Part shown: positions 6,063 through 15,009 of the stretch, piece after piece
Numbering within the stretch: the stretch's first letter is position 1
How the letters are laid out: every line of letters begins with the position of its first letter
Source: an uncultured Selenomonadaceae bacterium
GTDB taxonomy: Bacteria > Bacillota > Negativicutes > Selenomonadales > Selenomonadaceae
NCBI GenBank assembly: GCA_937902665.1
Contig: CALELM010000102.1
Location: 1 to 17,543 of the forward strand
Direction of reading: 5' to 3'
DNA length: 17,543 bases
The notes under the pieces: model-generated
Database searches by the model: none
What the model was told of the DNA's origin: nothing
The model's input: only the letters and a program-made list of their open reading frames with translations
Translations under genes and position numbers: made by a program

Positions 6063-9000
6063 CTAAACCTCAGCGGAAGCATCTTCCTCCACAGAATTCT
6101 CCTCTGTCTCTGCTTCCTTATCCACGACCCGCAAGTCACGATAACGGCTCATGCCAGTACCAGCAGGAATCAGCTTACCAATAATGACATTTTCCTTCAA
6201 GCCAATCAGAGGATCTACCTTCCCCTTGATAGCCGCATCGGTAAGAACACGCGTTGTTTCTTGGAAGGATGCAGCCGACAGGAAGGAATCTGTTGCCAAG
6301 GAAGCCTTGGTAATACCCAAAAGAATCGGCTTTGCTACTGCAGGATCTCCACCTTCCTCAATCGCCTTAGTATTGGCAGATTCAAAGGAATTGATGTCGA
6401 TGTACTCACCCGGCAAGAAATCCGTATTGCCGGATTCTTCAATCTTAACCTTGTGAAGCATCTGACGAACCATAACCTCAATGTGCTTGTCGTTGATCTC
6501 AACACCCTGAGACTTATATACCTTCTGAACTTCATAAACCAGATAACGCTGCGTTTCACGAAGACCGCACACACGAAGAATATCATGTGGATTGACAGAA
6601 CCCTCCGTCAGCTTGTCGCCCGGCTTCAAATACTGCCCAGTCTTTACGGCGATACGCGCACCGTAAGGAATAGCATACTCACGGGAATCGCCCTCATTCG
6701 GAACAATGAGAATCTTGCGCATTCCCTTCCCTGTATCCTCAACCTCGACCGTACCTTCCACCTCTGCAATAATGGCATTATGCTTCGGTTTGCGAGCCTC
6801 AAAAAGTTCCTCAACACGAGGAAGACCCTGCGTAATGTCATCACCGGCGACACCGCCCGTATGGAACGTACGCATCGTAAGCTGCGTACCAGGCTCACCA
6901 ATGGACTGCGCAGCGATGATTCCGACAGCCTCACCAACCTCAACCTCAGCCTGATTAGCAAGGTCACGGCCATAGCACTTGATGCACACGCCAAACTGTG
7001 ATTTACATGTCAGGACGCTGCGAATCGATACCCTCTCACGAACTGCCGCAATCTTCTTTGCCAGTGCCTCATCTACGCTATCGTTCAAGGATGCAATCTT
7101 CTCTCCCGTTTCTGGATTGAAAATATCTTCCGCCAGCACACGTCCAACAATACGATCCTCCAAGGACTCAATGATACCATTGCCTTCTCGAATCGCTTCC
7201 ACCTCAATGCCACGAACATTGTTGTTCCGCACCTTAACCTCTTTGGCATCACTGTCAAGCATCTTCTCAATGAGTTCTTCCGTCAGGATTTCACCCTGCG
7301 GAATTATAAGATTGCCTTCAAGGTCGATAACATCCTTGGTCACGGCTTTCCCCATCATCTCATGGAAAACGCTTTCCCTTGCATTTTGACGGGCTCCCTC
7401 ATCCTCTTCACCAAGGCAGATAACCTCCGTGACCATAGCACTGCTTACTGCTGTATCAGAAATCGTAGAAGATCCTCTGATCATGATCTCCTTGACATTA
7501 TGCTCACCAATGCTCATGAGCTCATCATCGCCAAGAACCGTATCGCATGGGAACAGGATTTCTCCTGTTTCAGGATCATGCACATTCGCTGCCAGCAAAC
7601 GCCCCATCAACGTATCATTGAGCAACTCCAAGGCATCAAACGTTCCGGCAGCCAGCTTTGCCCTTTCAAGAATGAGGTTGATTGTTGATACATCGCAATC
7701 GTCCTCGCGAACAATGACATCCTGTGCCACGTCCACCAAGCGGCGAGTAAGATACCCAGAGTCTGCGGTACGAAGTGCAGTATCGGCAAGTCCCTTGCGC
7801 GCGCCATGCGAAGAAATAAAGTAATCCGATACGGACAAGCCCTCACGGAAGTTTGCCGTAATGGGAAGGTCGATGATCTTTCCTGACGGATCTGCCATCA
7901 AGCCGCGCATACCTGCCAGCTGTCGCATCTGCTGCTTGTTGCCTCGAGCACCGGAATCCGCCATCATGAAAATAGGATTGAATGCATCCATGTTGTCCAT
8001 CATGGCATCCGCTACATCATCCGTAGCCTTGGTCCAAAGGTCGATAACCTTCTTGTAGCGCTCACCCTCAGTAATGAGGCCACGCTCAAATTGATGCTGT
8101 ACCTTGTTGACAATCTCCTGCGTTCCATCAATAATTTCCTTCTTTGCAGGAGGAACAATAACATCTGAAACAGCAACCGTCATACCGGCAACGCAAGCAT
8201 AATGATACCCAAGGTTCTTGACTGTATCAATAACTTCAGCTGTCTTGGTAGCACCAAAATGATTATAGCAGTTAGCAACCAGCTTTCCGATCTCCTTCTT
8301 GTTCATCAAAATGCCGAGATGCCACTCACCTGTTTTCTCATCCTTTCGGAAATACCGCAGCTCCTCCGGAAGAATCTCATTGAAGATCATGCGTCCCAGC
8401 GAAGTCTTTACCATGCCGTAGCCTTCGATACGCACCTTAATCTCCGCCTGCAATGCAAGAGAATGATGCTGGTATGCCAAAAGTGCTTCGCTAATGCTCG
8501 TGAGGCACTTTCCTTCTCCCAACGCATTCGGGCGAATAATCGTAAGGTAATAAGAACCCAGCACCATATCCTGCGTTGGGACAATAATAGGCTTTCCATC
8601 CTTAGGCGCAAGAATATGATTTGCTGCCAGCATGAGAATGCGCGCTTCTGTCTGAGCCTCAGCGGAAAGCGGCAAATGTATTGCCATCTGGTCACCATCA
8701 AAGTCTGCATTGTATGCCGTACATGCCAAAGGATGCAACTTCAACGCACGACCCTCTGTCAAGACTGGCTCAAACGCCTGAATACCAAGACGATGCAGCG
8801 TAGGTGCACGGTTCAGAAGAACCGGATGCTCCTTGATAACATCCTCAATAACGTCCCAAACCTCCGGACGGGCACGTTCTACCATGCGCTTTGCCTGCTT
8901 TATGTTATGGGCAGCCTCAGAACTAACCAGCTTCTTCATGACAAAAGGCTTGAAAAGCTCCAATGCCATTTCCTTAGGCAGACCGCACTGATGAAGCTTC

Positions 9001-10049
9001 AGCTCAGGCCCTACGACAATAACAGAACGTCCAGAATAATCTACACGTTTTCCAAGCAGATTCTGACGGAAACGTCCCTGCTTGCCCTTCAGCATGTCAG
9101 AAAGCGATTTCAGCGGACGGTTCCCAGGTCCCGTCACAGGCCGCCCACGACGACCGTTATCAATGAGGGCATCCACCGCTTCCTGCAGCATACGCTTCTC
9201 ATTGCGAACGATAATATCAGGAGCGCCAAGATCCAGCAAACGCTTGAGACGATTGTTTCTGTTAATGACCCTACGATAAAGGTCGTTTAGGTCAGATGTC
9301 GCAAAACGACCGCCATCAAGCTGCACCATCGGACGAAGCTCCGGTGGGATCACCGGCACCACGTCCATAACCATCCATGACGGCTTGTTGCCGGACTTGC
9401 GGAAAGCCTCAACGACCTCCAAACGGCGAATCGCACGAATCTTCTTCTGCGTTGACAAGGAATGAAGCTCCTTACGAAGTTCCTCGCTCAATGCTTCAAG
9501 ATCCAACTCTTCCAACAGCTGCTTGATAGCCTCTGCTCCCATGGCAGCCTTAAAGCCGTTGCCATACTTCTCACGGGCAGCCCGATACTCATTCTCTGAC
9601 AGCAGTTCCTTCTTCTTGAGATCTGAATCTGCCGGATCCGTGACAATATAAGAAATGAAATACAACACCTTTTCCAAGGAACGTGGCGTAAGATCCAAAA
9701 TCAGCCCCATACGGCTTGGAATTCCCTTGAAGTACCAAATATGCGAGACAGGCGCAGCAAGCTCAATATGCCCCATGCGCTCACGGCGAACCTTCGCACG
9801 AGTGACCTCAACGCCGCAGCGATCGCAGACAACGCCCTTGTAACGAATACGCTTGTATTTACCGCAATGGCATTCCCAATCGCGTGTAGGACCAAAAATA
9901 CGCTCGCAGAAGAGACCGTCACGCTCCGGCTTCAGCGTCCGATAGTTAATTGTCTCTGGCTTTTTCACCTCGCCGTAAGACCACTCGCGAATCTTATCCG
10001 GCGATGCCAGACCTATGCGCATTGAATCAAAGTTATTTACATCCAGCAA
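6063..10049 (-). CDS. rpoC: DNA-directed RNA polymerase subunit beta'
   Basis: This is the catalytic clamp subunit of RNA polymerase. In order it shows the N-terminal zinc site (C60, C62, C75, C78 in ECHCGKYKR...CDRCG), the active-site NADFDGDQM at 447-455 with Asp449/451/453, the bridge helix around 730-770 (DYFISSHGARKGLADTAL), the second zinc site (C785, C1015, C1022, C1025) and the trigger loop near 1040-1067 (IIAAQSIGEPGTQLTMRTF). Its 1328 residues exceed the Bacillus protein (about 1200). The excess lies between 805 and 950, where two extra copies of a VGR...D...PETGE...I module precede the usual one. The trigger loop has no SI3-type insertion. The start is TTG 10049; AAGGGAG (10066-10060), overlapping the end of rpoB, is 10 nt upstream. 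The gap to rpoB is 17 nt. Confidence 0.98.
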   Translation of the reverse strand: MLDVNNFDSMRIGLASPDKIREWSYGEVKKPETINYRTLKPERDGLFCERIFGPTRDWECHCGKYKRIRYKGVVCDRCGVEVTRAKVRRERMGHIELAAPVSHIWYFKGIPSRMGLILDLTPRSLEKVLYFISYIVTDPADSDLKKKELLSENEYRAAREKYGNGFKAAMGAEAIKQLLEELDLEALSEELRKELHSLSTQKKIRAIRRLEVVEAFRKSGNKPSWMVMDVVPVIPPELRPMVQLDGGRFATSDLNDLYRRVINRNNRLKRLLDLGAPDIIVRNEKRMLQEAVDALIDNGRRGRPVTGPGNRPLKSLSDMLKGKQGRFRQNLLGKRVDYSGRSVIVVGPELKLHQCGLPKEMALELFKPFVMKKLVSSEAAHNIKQAKRMVERARPEVWDVIEDVIKEHPVLLNRAPTLHRLGIQAFEPVLTEGRALKLHPLACTAYNADFDGDQMAIHLPLSAEAQTEARILMLAANHILAPKDGKPIIVPTQDMVLGSYYLTIIRPNALGEGKCLTSISEALLAYQHHSLALQAEIKVRIEGYGMVKTSLGRMIFNEILPEELRYFRKDEKTGEWHLGILMNKKEIGKLVANCYNHFGATKTAEVIDTVKNLGYHYACVAGMTVAVSDVIVPPAKKEIIDGTQEIVNKVQHQFERGLITEGERYKKVIDLWTKATDDVADAMMDNMDAFNPIFMMADSGARGNKQQMRQLAGMRGLMADPSGKIIDLPITANFREGLSVSDYFISSHGARKGLADTALRTADSGYLTRRLVDVAQDVIVREDDCDVSTINLILERAKLAAGTFDALELLNDTLMGRLLAANVHDPETGEILFPCDTVLGDDELMSIGEHNVKEIMIRGSSTISDTAVSSAMVTEVICLGEEDEGARQNARESVFHEMMGKAVTKDVIDLEGNLIIPQGEILTEELIEKMLDSDAKEVKVRNNNVRGIEVEAIREGNGIIESLEDRIVGRVLAEDIFNPETGEKIASLNDSVDEALAKKIAAVRERVSIRSVLTCKSQFGVCIKCYGRDLANQAEVEVGEAVGIIAAQSIGEPGTQLTMRTFHTGGVAGDDITQGLPRVEELFEARKPKHNAIIAEVEGTVEVEDTGKGMRKILIVPNEGDSREYAIPYGARIAVKTGQYLKPGDKLTEGSVNPHDILRVCGLRETQRYLVYEVQKVYKSQGVEINDKHIEVMVRQMLHKVKIEESGNTDFLPGEYIDINSFESANTKAIEEGGDPAVAKPILLGITKASLATDSFLSAASFQETTRVLTDAAIKGKVDPLIGLKENVIIGKLIPAGTGMSRYRDLRVVDKEAETEENSVEEDASAEV

Positions 10050-10066
10050 AGAGATGACACTCCCTT

Positions 10067-13000
10067 CTATTCTTCGTTATTCCCGTCTTCAGCGTTCATA
10101 TCCTCCACAGTAACCGTTGACATATTGTTTCCAAGATCCGTAATGATTGAATCTGCAGGATCTTCATTTACGGTATCAGCTACATCAGCATCATAGGATG
10201 CCTCCGTCGTGGATTTTGGAGCTGCTCCCTCTTTGTTTGGATCTACGCCTGCAACATCGAGGTCAAGCTTCTTTGCTTTTTCATTGATATCATCATCATC
10301 ATCGTCATCCTGTATAAGAATTTCCCTAGCATCCTCGGAAAGCACCTTGATATCCAGTCCAATAGACTGAAGCTCCTTGATGAGAACCTTGAAGGATTCC
10401 GGCACTCCAGGCTCTGGAATATTCTCTCCCTTGACAATGGCCTCATACGCCTTGACACGACCAACAACATCGTCAGACTTCACGGTCAGGATTTCCTGCA
10501 AGGTATATGCCGCACCGTATGCTTCCAGTGCCCAAACCTCCATCTCACCAAAACGCTGTCCGCCAAACTGTGCCTTGCCGCCGAGTGGCTGCTGCGTAAC
10601 AAGCGAGTACGGTCCTGTAGAACGTGCATGGATCTTGTCATCTACCAAGTGATGCAGCTTCAACATGTAAACGCATCCAACCGTAACACGATTCTCAAAC
10701 GGTTCACCCGTGCGCCCGTCATAAAGAACGGTTTTTCCATCAGCAGAAAGCCCTGCCGCCTTAATCGTGCCAAATACTCCGGAATCACCTGCACCATCAA
10801 AGACTGGCGTTGCAATATGAATTCCTGCAACATCCGGCTTCGGCATGCCGTTCTTGTCAAAATCGTAGCCTACATCCCGCAGGCGCTGCTCCACCGTAGG
10901 ATCCCCATCCTTGATCTGCTGTCCAAGCGTACGAACTGCCATGCCTAAATGAGTCTCCAAGACCTGACCAATGTTCATGCGGGACGGCACACCCAACGGA
11001 TTCAAAACAATATCCACAGGAGTTCCATCTGGCAGGAATGGCATATCCTCCTGCCTCATGATACGGGAAACGACACCCTTGTTGCCATGACGGCCGGACA
11101 TCTTGTCCCCGACAGAAATCTTGCGTTTCTGCGCAATATACACACGAACCAAATGGTTCACGCCTGGTGAAAGCTCATCGTTATTTTCCCTGCTGAAAAT
11201 CTTTACATCAACAATCTTTCCAGCTTCTCCATGAGGCACACGCAACGAAGTATCTCGAACCTCCCGTGCCTTCTCACCAAAAATAGCACGAAGCAAGCGT
11301 TCCTCTGCCGTAAGCTCAGTTTCTCCCTTGGGAGTCACCTTGCCAACAAGGATATCGCCGGGACGAACATCTGCACCAATTCGAATAATGCCATCTTCAT
11401 CCAAGTCCTTCAAAGCTTCCTCTGCAACATTAGGAATGTCTCTCGTTATCTCCTCAGGGCCAAGCTTCGTATCACGCGACTCACACTCATACTCCTCAAT
11501 ATGAATGGAAGTATAGAGGTCACGCTTGATAAGATTCTCCGAGAGCAAAATAGCATCCTCATAGTTGTAGCCTTCCCACGGCATATATGCTACAAGAATA
11601 TTGTAACCGAGTGCCAATTCCCCATGATCCGTTGCAGGACCATCTGCAATCGGCTGCTTTTCAGAAACAACCTCACCCTTGTATACAATAGGCACCTGAT
11701 TAATGCAGGTTCCCTGATTGGAACGAACATACTTCTGGAGCCTATATACGTCCAAATCGCCCTTTTCCGTGCGTACATTGATCTGGTCTGCAGTCACCAA
11801 TTCCACCGTACCAGCACGCTTCGCAAGAATCATGACACCGGAGTCGCAAGCTGCCTTGTATTCCATTCCAGTACCAACCAACGGAGCCTGCGTGCGAAGC
11901 AGGGGAACTGCCTGACGCTGCATGTTTGCTCCCATGAGTGCACGATTCGCATCATCATTTTCCAAGAACGGAATCATTGCCGTAGCAATAGAGAACACCT
12001 GTCTCGGCGAAACGTCCATGTAGTCAACTTCCTCACGCTTCACCAGCATGGTATCCTCATTGCGCCTTGCCGTAACACGCTTGTTAACAAACCACTGATT
12101 CTCGTCTAACGGCTCATTTGCCTGCGCAATAACAAGCTCACTCTCTTCATCTGCCGTCAAATAACGGCACTCATCGGTAACGCACTTATTTTCCTTGTCA
12201 ACACGGCGATAAGGAGTCTCCATAAATCCAAACTGATTCACTCTCGCATAGTTCGCCAGCGAACCAATCAAGCCAATATTAGGTCCTTCCGGCGACTCTA
12301 CTGGGCACATACGGCCATAATGGGAGTTATGGACATCTCGCACCTCAAATCCTGCACGCTCACGGGACAAACCACCAGGACCAAGCGCAGAAAGACGACG
12401 CTTATGCGTCAGCTCAGAAAGCGGATTGTGCTGATCCATGAACTGGGACAGCTGCGAGGATCCAAAGAACTCCTTGATTGCTGCAACGACAGGGCGAATA
12501 TTGATAAGGCTCTGCGGCGTGACAGGAACTTTCTTCTCGTCCTGCGGATTCACGCGCTTCACATCCTGAATCGTCATACGTTCACGCACGACACGCTCCA
12601 TGCGTGAAAGCCCGATACGGAACTGGTTCTGAAGGAGTTCTCCCACAGCGCGTACACGACGATTGCCTAAGTGGTCAATGTCATCCTTATTGCCCACACC
12701 GTCCATCAGGTTAAGAAGATAATTTATGGACGCAATTACATCATTCTTAGTAATGGTTCGATCATGGATGTCCAGCGTTGGGGTGCAGAGCAGCTTCATG
12801 CGGTCGCCATCCTTCTTCAGAAGATACAGCACGATCAGCTTGCCCTCACCAAAAATTTCCTTTTCCATCTCGGCATCAATGCCGCTCAGCATATCTTCCG
12901 TGACGACTTCATTCGCAGGTATCACAATTTCACCCGTTTCCATATTGACCACGGGATCTGCTAAAACCTTGCCCAAAACACGGCGTTTCCAACCAAGCTT

Positions 13001-13840
13001 CTTGGTCAGCTTATAACGCCCAACAGTTGCCAAGTCATACCTCTTTGGATCAAAAAACAAGGAATCCAAGAGCTGCTGCGCATTATCCACCGTTGGAGGC
13101 TCACCGGGACGCAACCGTCGATAGATTTCAAGCAATGCCGCTTCCTTCGTAACGACATCATTATCATGCTCCATCGTCAGGCGAATACGTTCATCATCGC
13201 CGAAAAGCTCCATAATCTCAGCATTGGAACTAATGCCAAGCGCACGTATAAAATACGTCACAGGCATCTTTCTTGTGCGATCAATGCGAACAGAAACGAT
13301 ATCGCTCGTGTCCGTCTCCAACTCAATCCATGCACCGCGATTTGGAATTACCGTAGCATTATAGAGCCTCTTGCCCGTAGGATCGATATTCTCACCATAA
13401 TAAGCACCAGGAGAACGTACCAACTGGCTTACTATAACTCGCTCTGCGCCATTAATAATGAACGTCCCTGTATCGGTCATAAGAGGGAAATCTCCCATGA
13501 ACACTTCCTGATCTGTCTTTTCACCAGTTTCGCGATTCAAGAGGCTCACCTTAACTCTGAGCGGAGCCGCCAAGGTCACATCACGTTCCTTGCACTCGTC
13601 AAGACTGTACTTCGGCTCTCCAAGCGAAAAGCCCTCAAAGTACAAAACAAGGTTTCCCGTGAAATCGGAAATCGGCGAAATATCATGGAAAACTTCTTCC
13701 AGTCCTTCATCCAAGAACCACTGGTAAGAATTTCGCTGGATATCCAGCAAATGCGGCATCTCCATGACTTCCTTGATTCGTGCATAGCTATACCTGGTTC
13801 TTTTGCCTACCGGCACAGGATTAAACATTAAATCCTTCAC
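10067..13840 (-). CDS. rpoB: DNA-directed RNA polymerase subunit beta
   Basis: This is the beta subunit of RNA polymerase and the target of rifampicin. The rifampicin pocket at 459-487 keeps the wild-type residues Gln466, Asp469, His479 and Ser484 (E. coli 513, 516, 526, 531). The GDKMSGRHGNKGVVSRI and QPLGGKAQFGGQRFGEMEVWALEAYGA blocks are intact. The domain ends near residue 1165 with LDIKVL, followed by a roughly 80-residue tail that is strongly acidic, beginning with seven consecutive Asp (about 1178-1184). The start is either GTG 13840, with AGGCTAAGGGG just upstream, or ATG 13828, with AAGGA 4 nt upstream; the family core begins MFNPVPVGKRTRYSYAR, so both are credible. rpoC follows after 17 nt. 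Confidence 0.98.
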   Translation of the reverse strand: MKDLMFNPVPVGKRTRYSYARIKEVMEMPHLLDIQRNSYQWFLDEGLEEVFHDISPISDFTGNLVLYFEGFSLGEPKYSLDECKERDVTLAAPLRVKVSLLNRETGEKTDQEVFMGDFPLMTDTGTFIINGAERVIVSQLVRSPGAYYGENIDPTGKRLYNATVIPNRGAWIELETDTSDIVSVRIDRTRKMPVTYFIRALGISSNAEIMELFGDDERIRLTMEHDNDVVTKEAALLEIYRRLRPGEPPTVDNAQQLLDSLFFDPKRYDLATVGRYKLTKKLGWKRRVLGKVLADPVVNMETGEIVIPANEVVTEDMLSGIDAEMEKEIFGEGKLIVLYLLKKDGDRMKLLCTPTLDIHDRTITKNDVIASINYLLNLMDGVGNKDDIDHLGNRRVRAVGELLQNQFRIGLSRMERVVRERMTIQDVKRVNPQDEKKVPVTPQSLINIRPVVAAIKEFFGSSQLSQFMDQHNPLSELTHKRRLSALGPGGLSRERAGFEVRDVHNSHYGRMCPVESPEGPNIGLIGSLANYARVNQFGFMETPYRRVDKENKCVTDECRYLTADEESELVIAQANEPLDENQWFVNKRVTARRNEDTMLVKREEVDYMDVSPRQVFSIATAMIPFLENDDANRALMGANMQRQAVPLLRTQAPLVGTGMEYKAACDSGVMILAKRAGTVELVTADQINVRTEKGDLDVYRLQKYVRSNQGTCINQVPIVYKGEVVSEKQPIADGPATDHGELALGYNILVAYMPWEGYNYEDAILLSENLIKRDLYTSIHIEEYECESRDTKLGPEEITRDIPNVAEEALKDLDEDGIIRIGADVRPGDILVGKVTPKGETELTAEERLLRAIFGEKAREVRDTSLRVPHGEAGKIVDVKIFSRENNDELSPGVNHLVRVYIAQKRKISVGDKMSGRHGNKGVVSRIMRQEDMPFLPDGTPVDIVLNPLGVPSRMNIGQVLETHLGMAVRTLGQQIKDGDPTVEQRLRDVGYDFDKNGMPKPDVAGIHIATPVFDGAGDSGVFGTIKAAGLSADGKTVLYDGRTGEPFENRVTVGCVYMLKLHHLVDDKIHARSTGPYSLVTQQPLGGKAQFGGQRFGEMEVWALEAYGAAYTLQEILTVKSDDVVGRVKAYEAIVKGENIPEPGVPESFKVLIKELQSIGLDIKVLSEDAREILIQDDDDDDDINEKAKKLDLDVAGVDPNKEGAAPKSTTEASYDADVADTVNEDPADSIITDLGNNMSTVTVEDMNAEDGNNEE

Positions 13841-13886
13841 CCCTTAGCCTGATTTTACTGGGTTTACTAATGCGACAAACAACACG

Positions 13887-13918
13887 AAAAACGGAAGGAG
13901 CTATTCCTTTCCGTTTTT
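13887..13918 (-). terminator. Hairpin with T-run in the rpoB leader (attenuator candidate)
   Basis: On the minus strand AAAAACGGAAAGGAA pairs with TCCTTCCGTTTTT around a short loop, with one bulged A, and ends in TTTTT. It lies about 45 nt before the rpoB start and downstream of the promoter at 13956-13984, so it interrupts the leader rather than ending a gene. Because the stem is flanked by A5 and T5 it could act in either direction. No competing antiterminator is obvious, so an attenuator role is inference. Confidence 0.55.
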
Positions 13919-13955
13919 AGCATAGTTCACCCTATGATTTTCTCTGTAGTAATTT

Positions 13956-13984
13956 ACTTTATCATATAAAATTCTGCCTGTCAA
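13956..13984 (-). promoter_or_regulatory. Promoter of rpoBC
   Basis: On the minus strand a perfect TTGACA (13984-13979), a 17-bp spacer and TAAAGT (13961-13956; four of six match TATAAT) lie just after the rplL terminator. A start near 13949 gives a leader of about 110 nt before GTG 13840. The leader includes a CATAG-N6-CTATG hairpin (13921-13936) and the hairpin at 13887-13918. Confidence 0.78.
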
Positions 13985-14008
13985 GGGAAATAATTCTATG
14001 CCTGCAAT

Positions 14009-14034
14009 AAAAAAGCGTCCCTTGCGGGACGCTT
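14009..14034 (-). terminator. Rho-independent terminator of rplJ-rplL
   Basis: The perfect 9-bp stem AAGCGTCCC/GGGACGCTT (14013-14021 with 14026-14034) has a 4-nt loop, followed on the minus strand by T6 (14014-14009). It begins 18 nt after the rplL stop and separates rplJL from the rpoBC promoter. Confidence 0.92.
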
Positions 14035-14051
14035 AAAAAGGAAAAACTGGA

Positions 14052-14417
14052 TTACTTCAACTCAACCGTTGCACCAGCTTCTTCGAGCTTAGCCTTGAGT
14101 GCATCTGCATCAGCCTTGGAAGCCTTTTCCTTAACAGGTGCAGGAGCGCCATCAACGAGAGCCTTAGCTTCCTTCAAGCCAAGACCAGTAGCCTCACGGA
14201 CTGCCTTGATAACATTGATCTTCTTGTCGCCAGCAGAAGCCAGAATAACATCAAATTCCGTCTTCTCTTCAGCAGCAGCAGCAGGAGCAGCAGCTGCAGC
14301 AACAGCAACAGGAGCAGCAGCGCTAACGCCAAACTTCTCCTCCATAGCCTTAACAAGCTCAGAAAGTTCGAGAACCGTCATGCTCTCAATAGCACTCATA
14401 ATTTCTTCTTTAGTCAT
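14052..14417 (-). CDS. rplL: 50S ribosomal protein L7/L12
   Basis: This stalk protein is bound as dimers by L10 and recruits translation factor GTPases. The 121 residues show the N-terminal dimerisation helices (about 1-30, ending KAMEEKFGVS), an alanine-rich flexible hinge (33-50) and the compact C-terminal domain from FDVIL, with the factor-binding helix KINVIKAVREATGLGLKEAK. ATG 14417 has GGAGGT 8 nt upstream. It follows rplJ by 43 nt and is closed by a strong terminator. L12 is made in several copies per ribosome, so a good ribosome-binding site here is expected. Confidence 0.98.
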   Translation of the reverse strand: MTKEEIMSAIESMTVLELSELVKAMEEKFGVSAAAPVAVAAAAAPAAAAEEKTEFDVILASAGDKKINVIKAVREATGLGLKEAKALVDGAPAPVKEKASKADADALKAKLEEAGATVELK

Positions 14418-14460
14418 TGTAAAATACCTCCAAATTAATTCTTTTCATTTTCACGTCAAA

Positions 14461-14997
14461 TTACGCAGATTCCTTCTGCGCACGGATTGCATCAAGCACA
14501 TAAACAGCATTGCGGATAACGCCCTGAAGGACGTTGACCGTATTGGTAATCGGAGCATTCATGCTGCCAAGCACCTTTGCAATGAGTTCCTCGCGAGAAG
14601 GCAGTGCAGCAAGTGCCTTGACCTCGTCTGCGGAAATAACCTTGCCTTCCACAATGCCAACCTTAACCGTAAGAATACCGGCATCCTCCAGCTTGTTCTT
14701 CTTGATAAAGCCGCAGATAATCTTTGCCGGTGCAACAGCATCCTCAGAATAAGCCATTGCGGTCGTGCCTTCAAGATGATCTGAGAGCCCTTCCAAACCT
14801 GCCTCATTGGCAGCGATGCGAAGCATCGTGTTCTTTACTACATGATAGGAAACACCAGCCTCGCGAAGCTCACGGCGAAGCTCCGTATCCTGAGCAACCG
14901 TCAGTCCGCTGTAGCTTGTAAGGACAACTCCCTTTGCGCCTGCAAGACTTTCCTTGATTCCTGCAACAGCAGCCTGCTTCTTTGCAGTTACAGCCAT
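14461..14997 (-). CDS. rplJ: 50S ribosomal protein L10
   Basis: This protein forms the base of the ribosomal stalk, binding 23S rRNA and anchoring L7/L12 dimers through its C-terminal helix. The 178 residues carry the family N-terminal signature VVLTSYSGLTVAQ...LRRELREAGVSYHVVKNTMLR. ATG 14997 is preceded by AGGAGGT at 7 nt. The gene is separated from rplA by a structured leader of about 190 nt carrying the terminator at 15033-15064. By the known Firmicutes mechanism, L10 (with L12) binds that leader and lowers its own transcription. Confidence 0.98.
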   Translation of the reverse strand: MAVTAKKQAAVAGIKESLAGAKGVVLTSYSGLTVAQDTELRRELREAGVSYHVVKNTMLRIAANEAGLEGLSDHLEGTTAMAYSEDAVAPAKIICGFIKKNKLEDAGILTVKVGIVEGKVISADEVKALAALPSREELIAKVLGSMNAPITNTVNVLQGVIRNAVYVLDAIRAQKESA

Positions 14998-15009
14998 TCA
15001 TAACACCTC

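Noticed and set aside
5934..7001. Long plus-strand open frame (355 codons) opposite the end of rpoC
   Set aside because: It runs through two terminator hairpins and the antisense of conserved RpoC sequence; no Shine-Dalgarno and no recognisable protein. It is a shadow of rpoC.
8202..9290. Plus-strand open frame of 362 codons inside rpoC
   Set aside because: It is antisense to the active-site region of RpoC, and its low-complexity Arg/Leu/Ser composition is typical of antisense translation.
11231..12109. Plus-strand open frame of 292 codons inside rpoB
   Set aside because: It is the antisense of conserved RpoB sequence, with no ribosome-binding site or family resemblance.
14275..14320. Repeated GCA/AGC triplets resembling a simple repeat
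   Set aside because: They encode the alanine-rich hinge expected in L7/L12.
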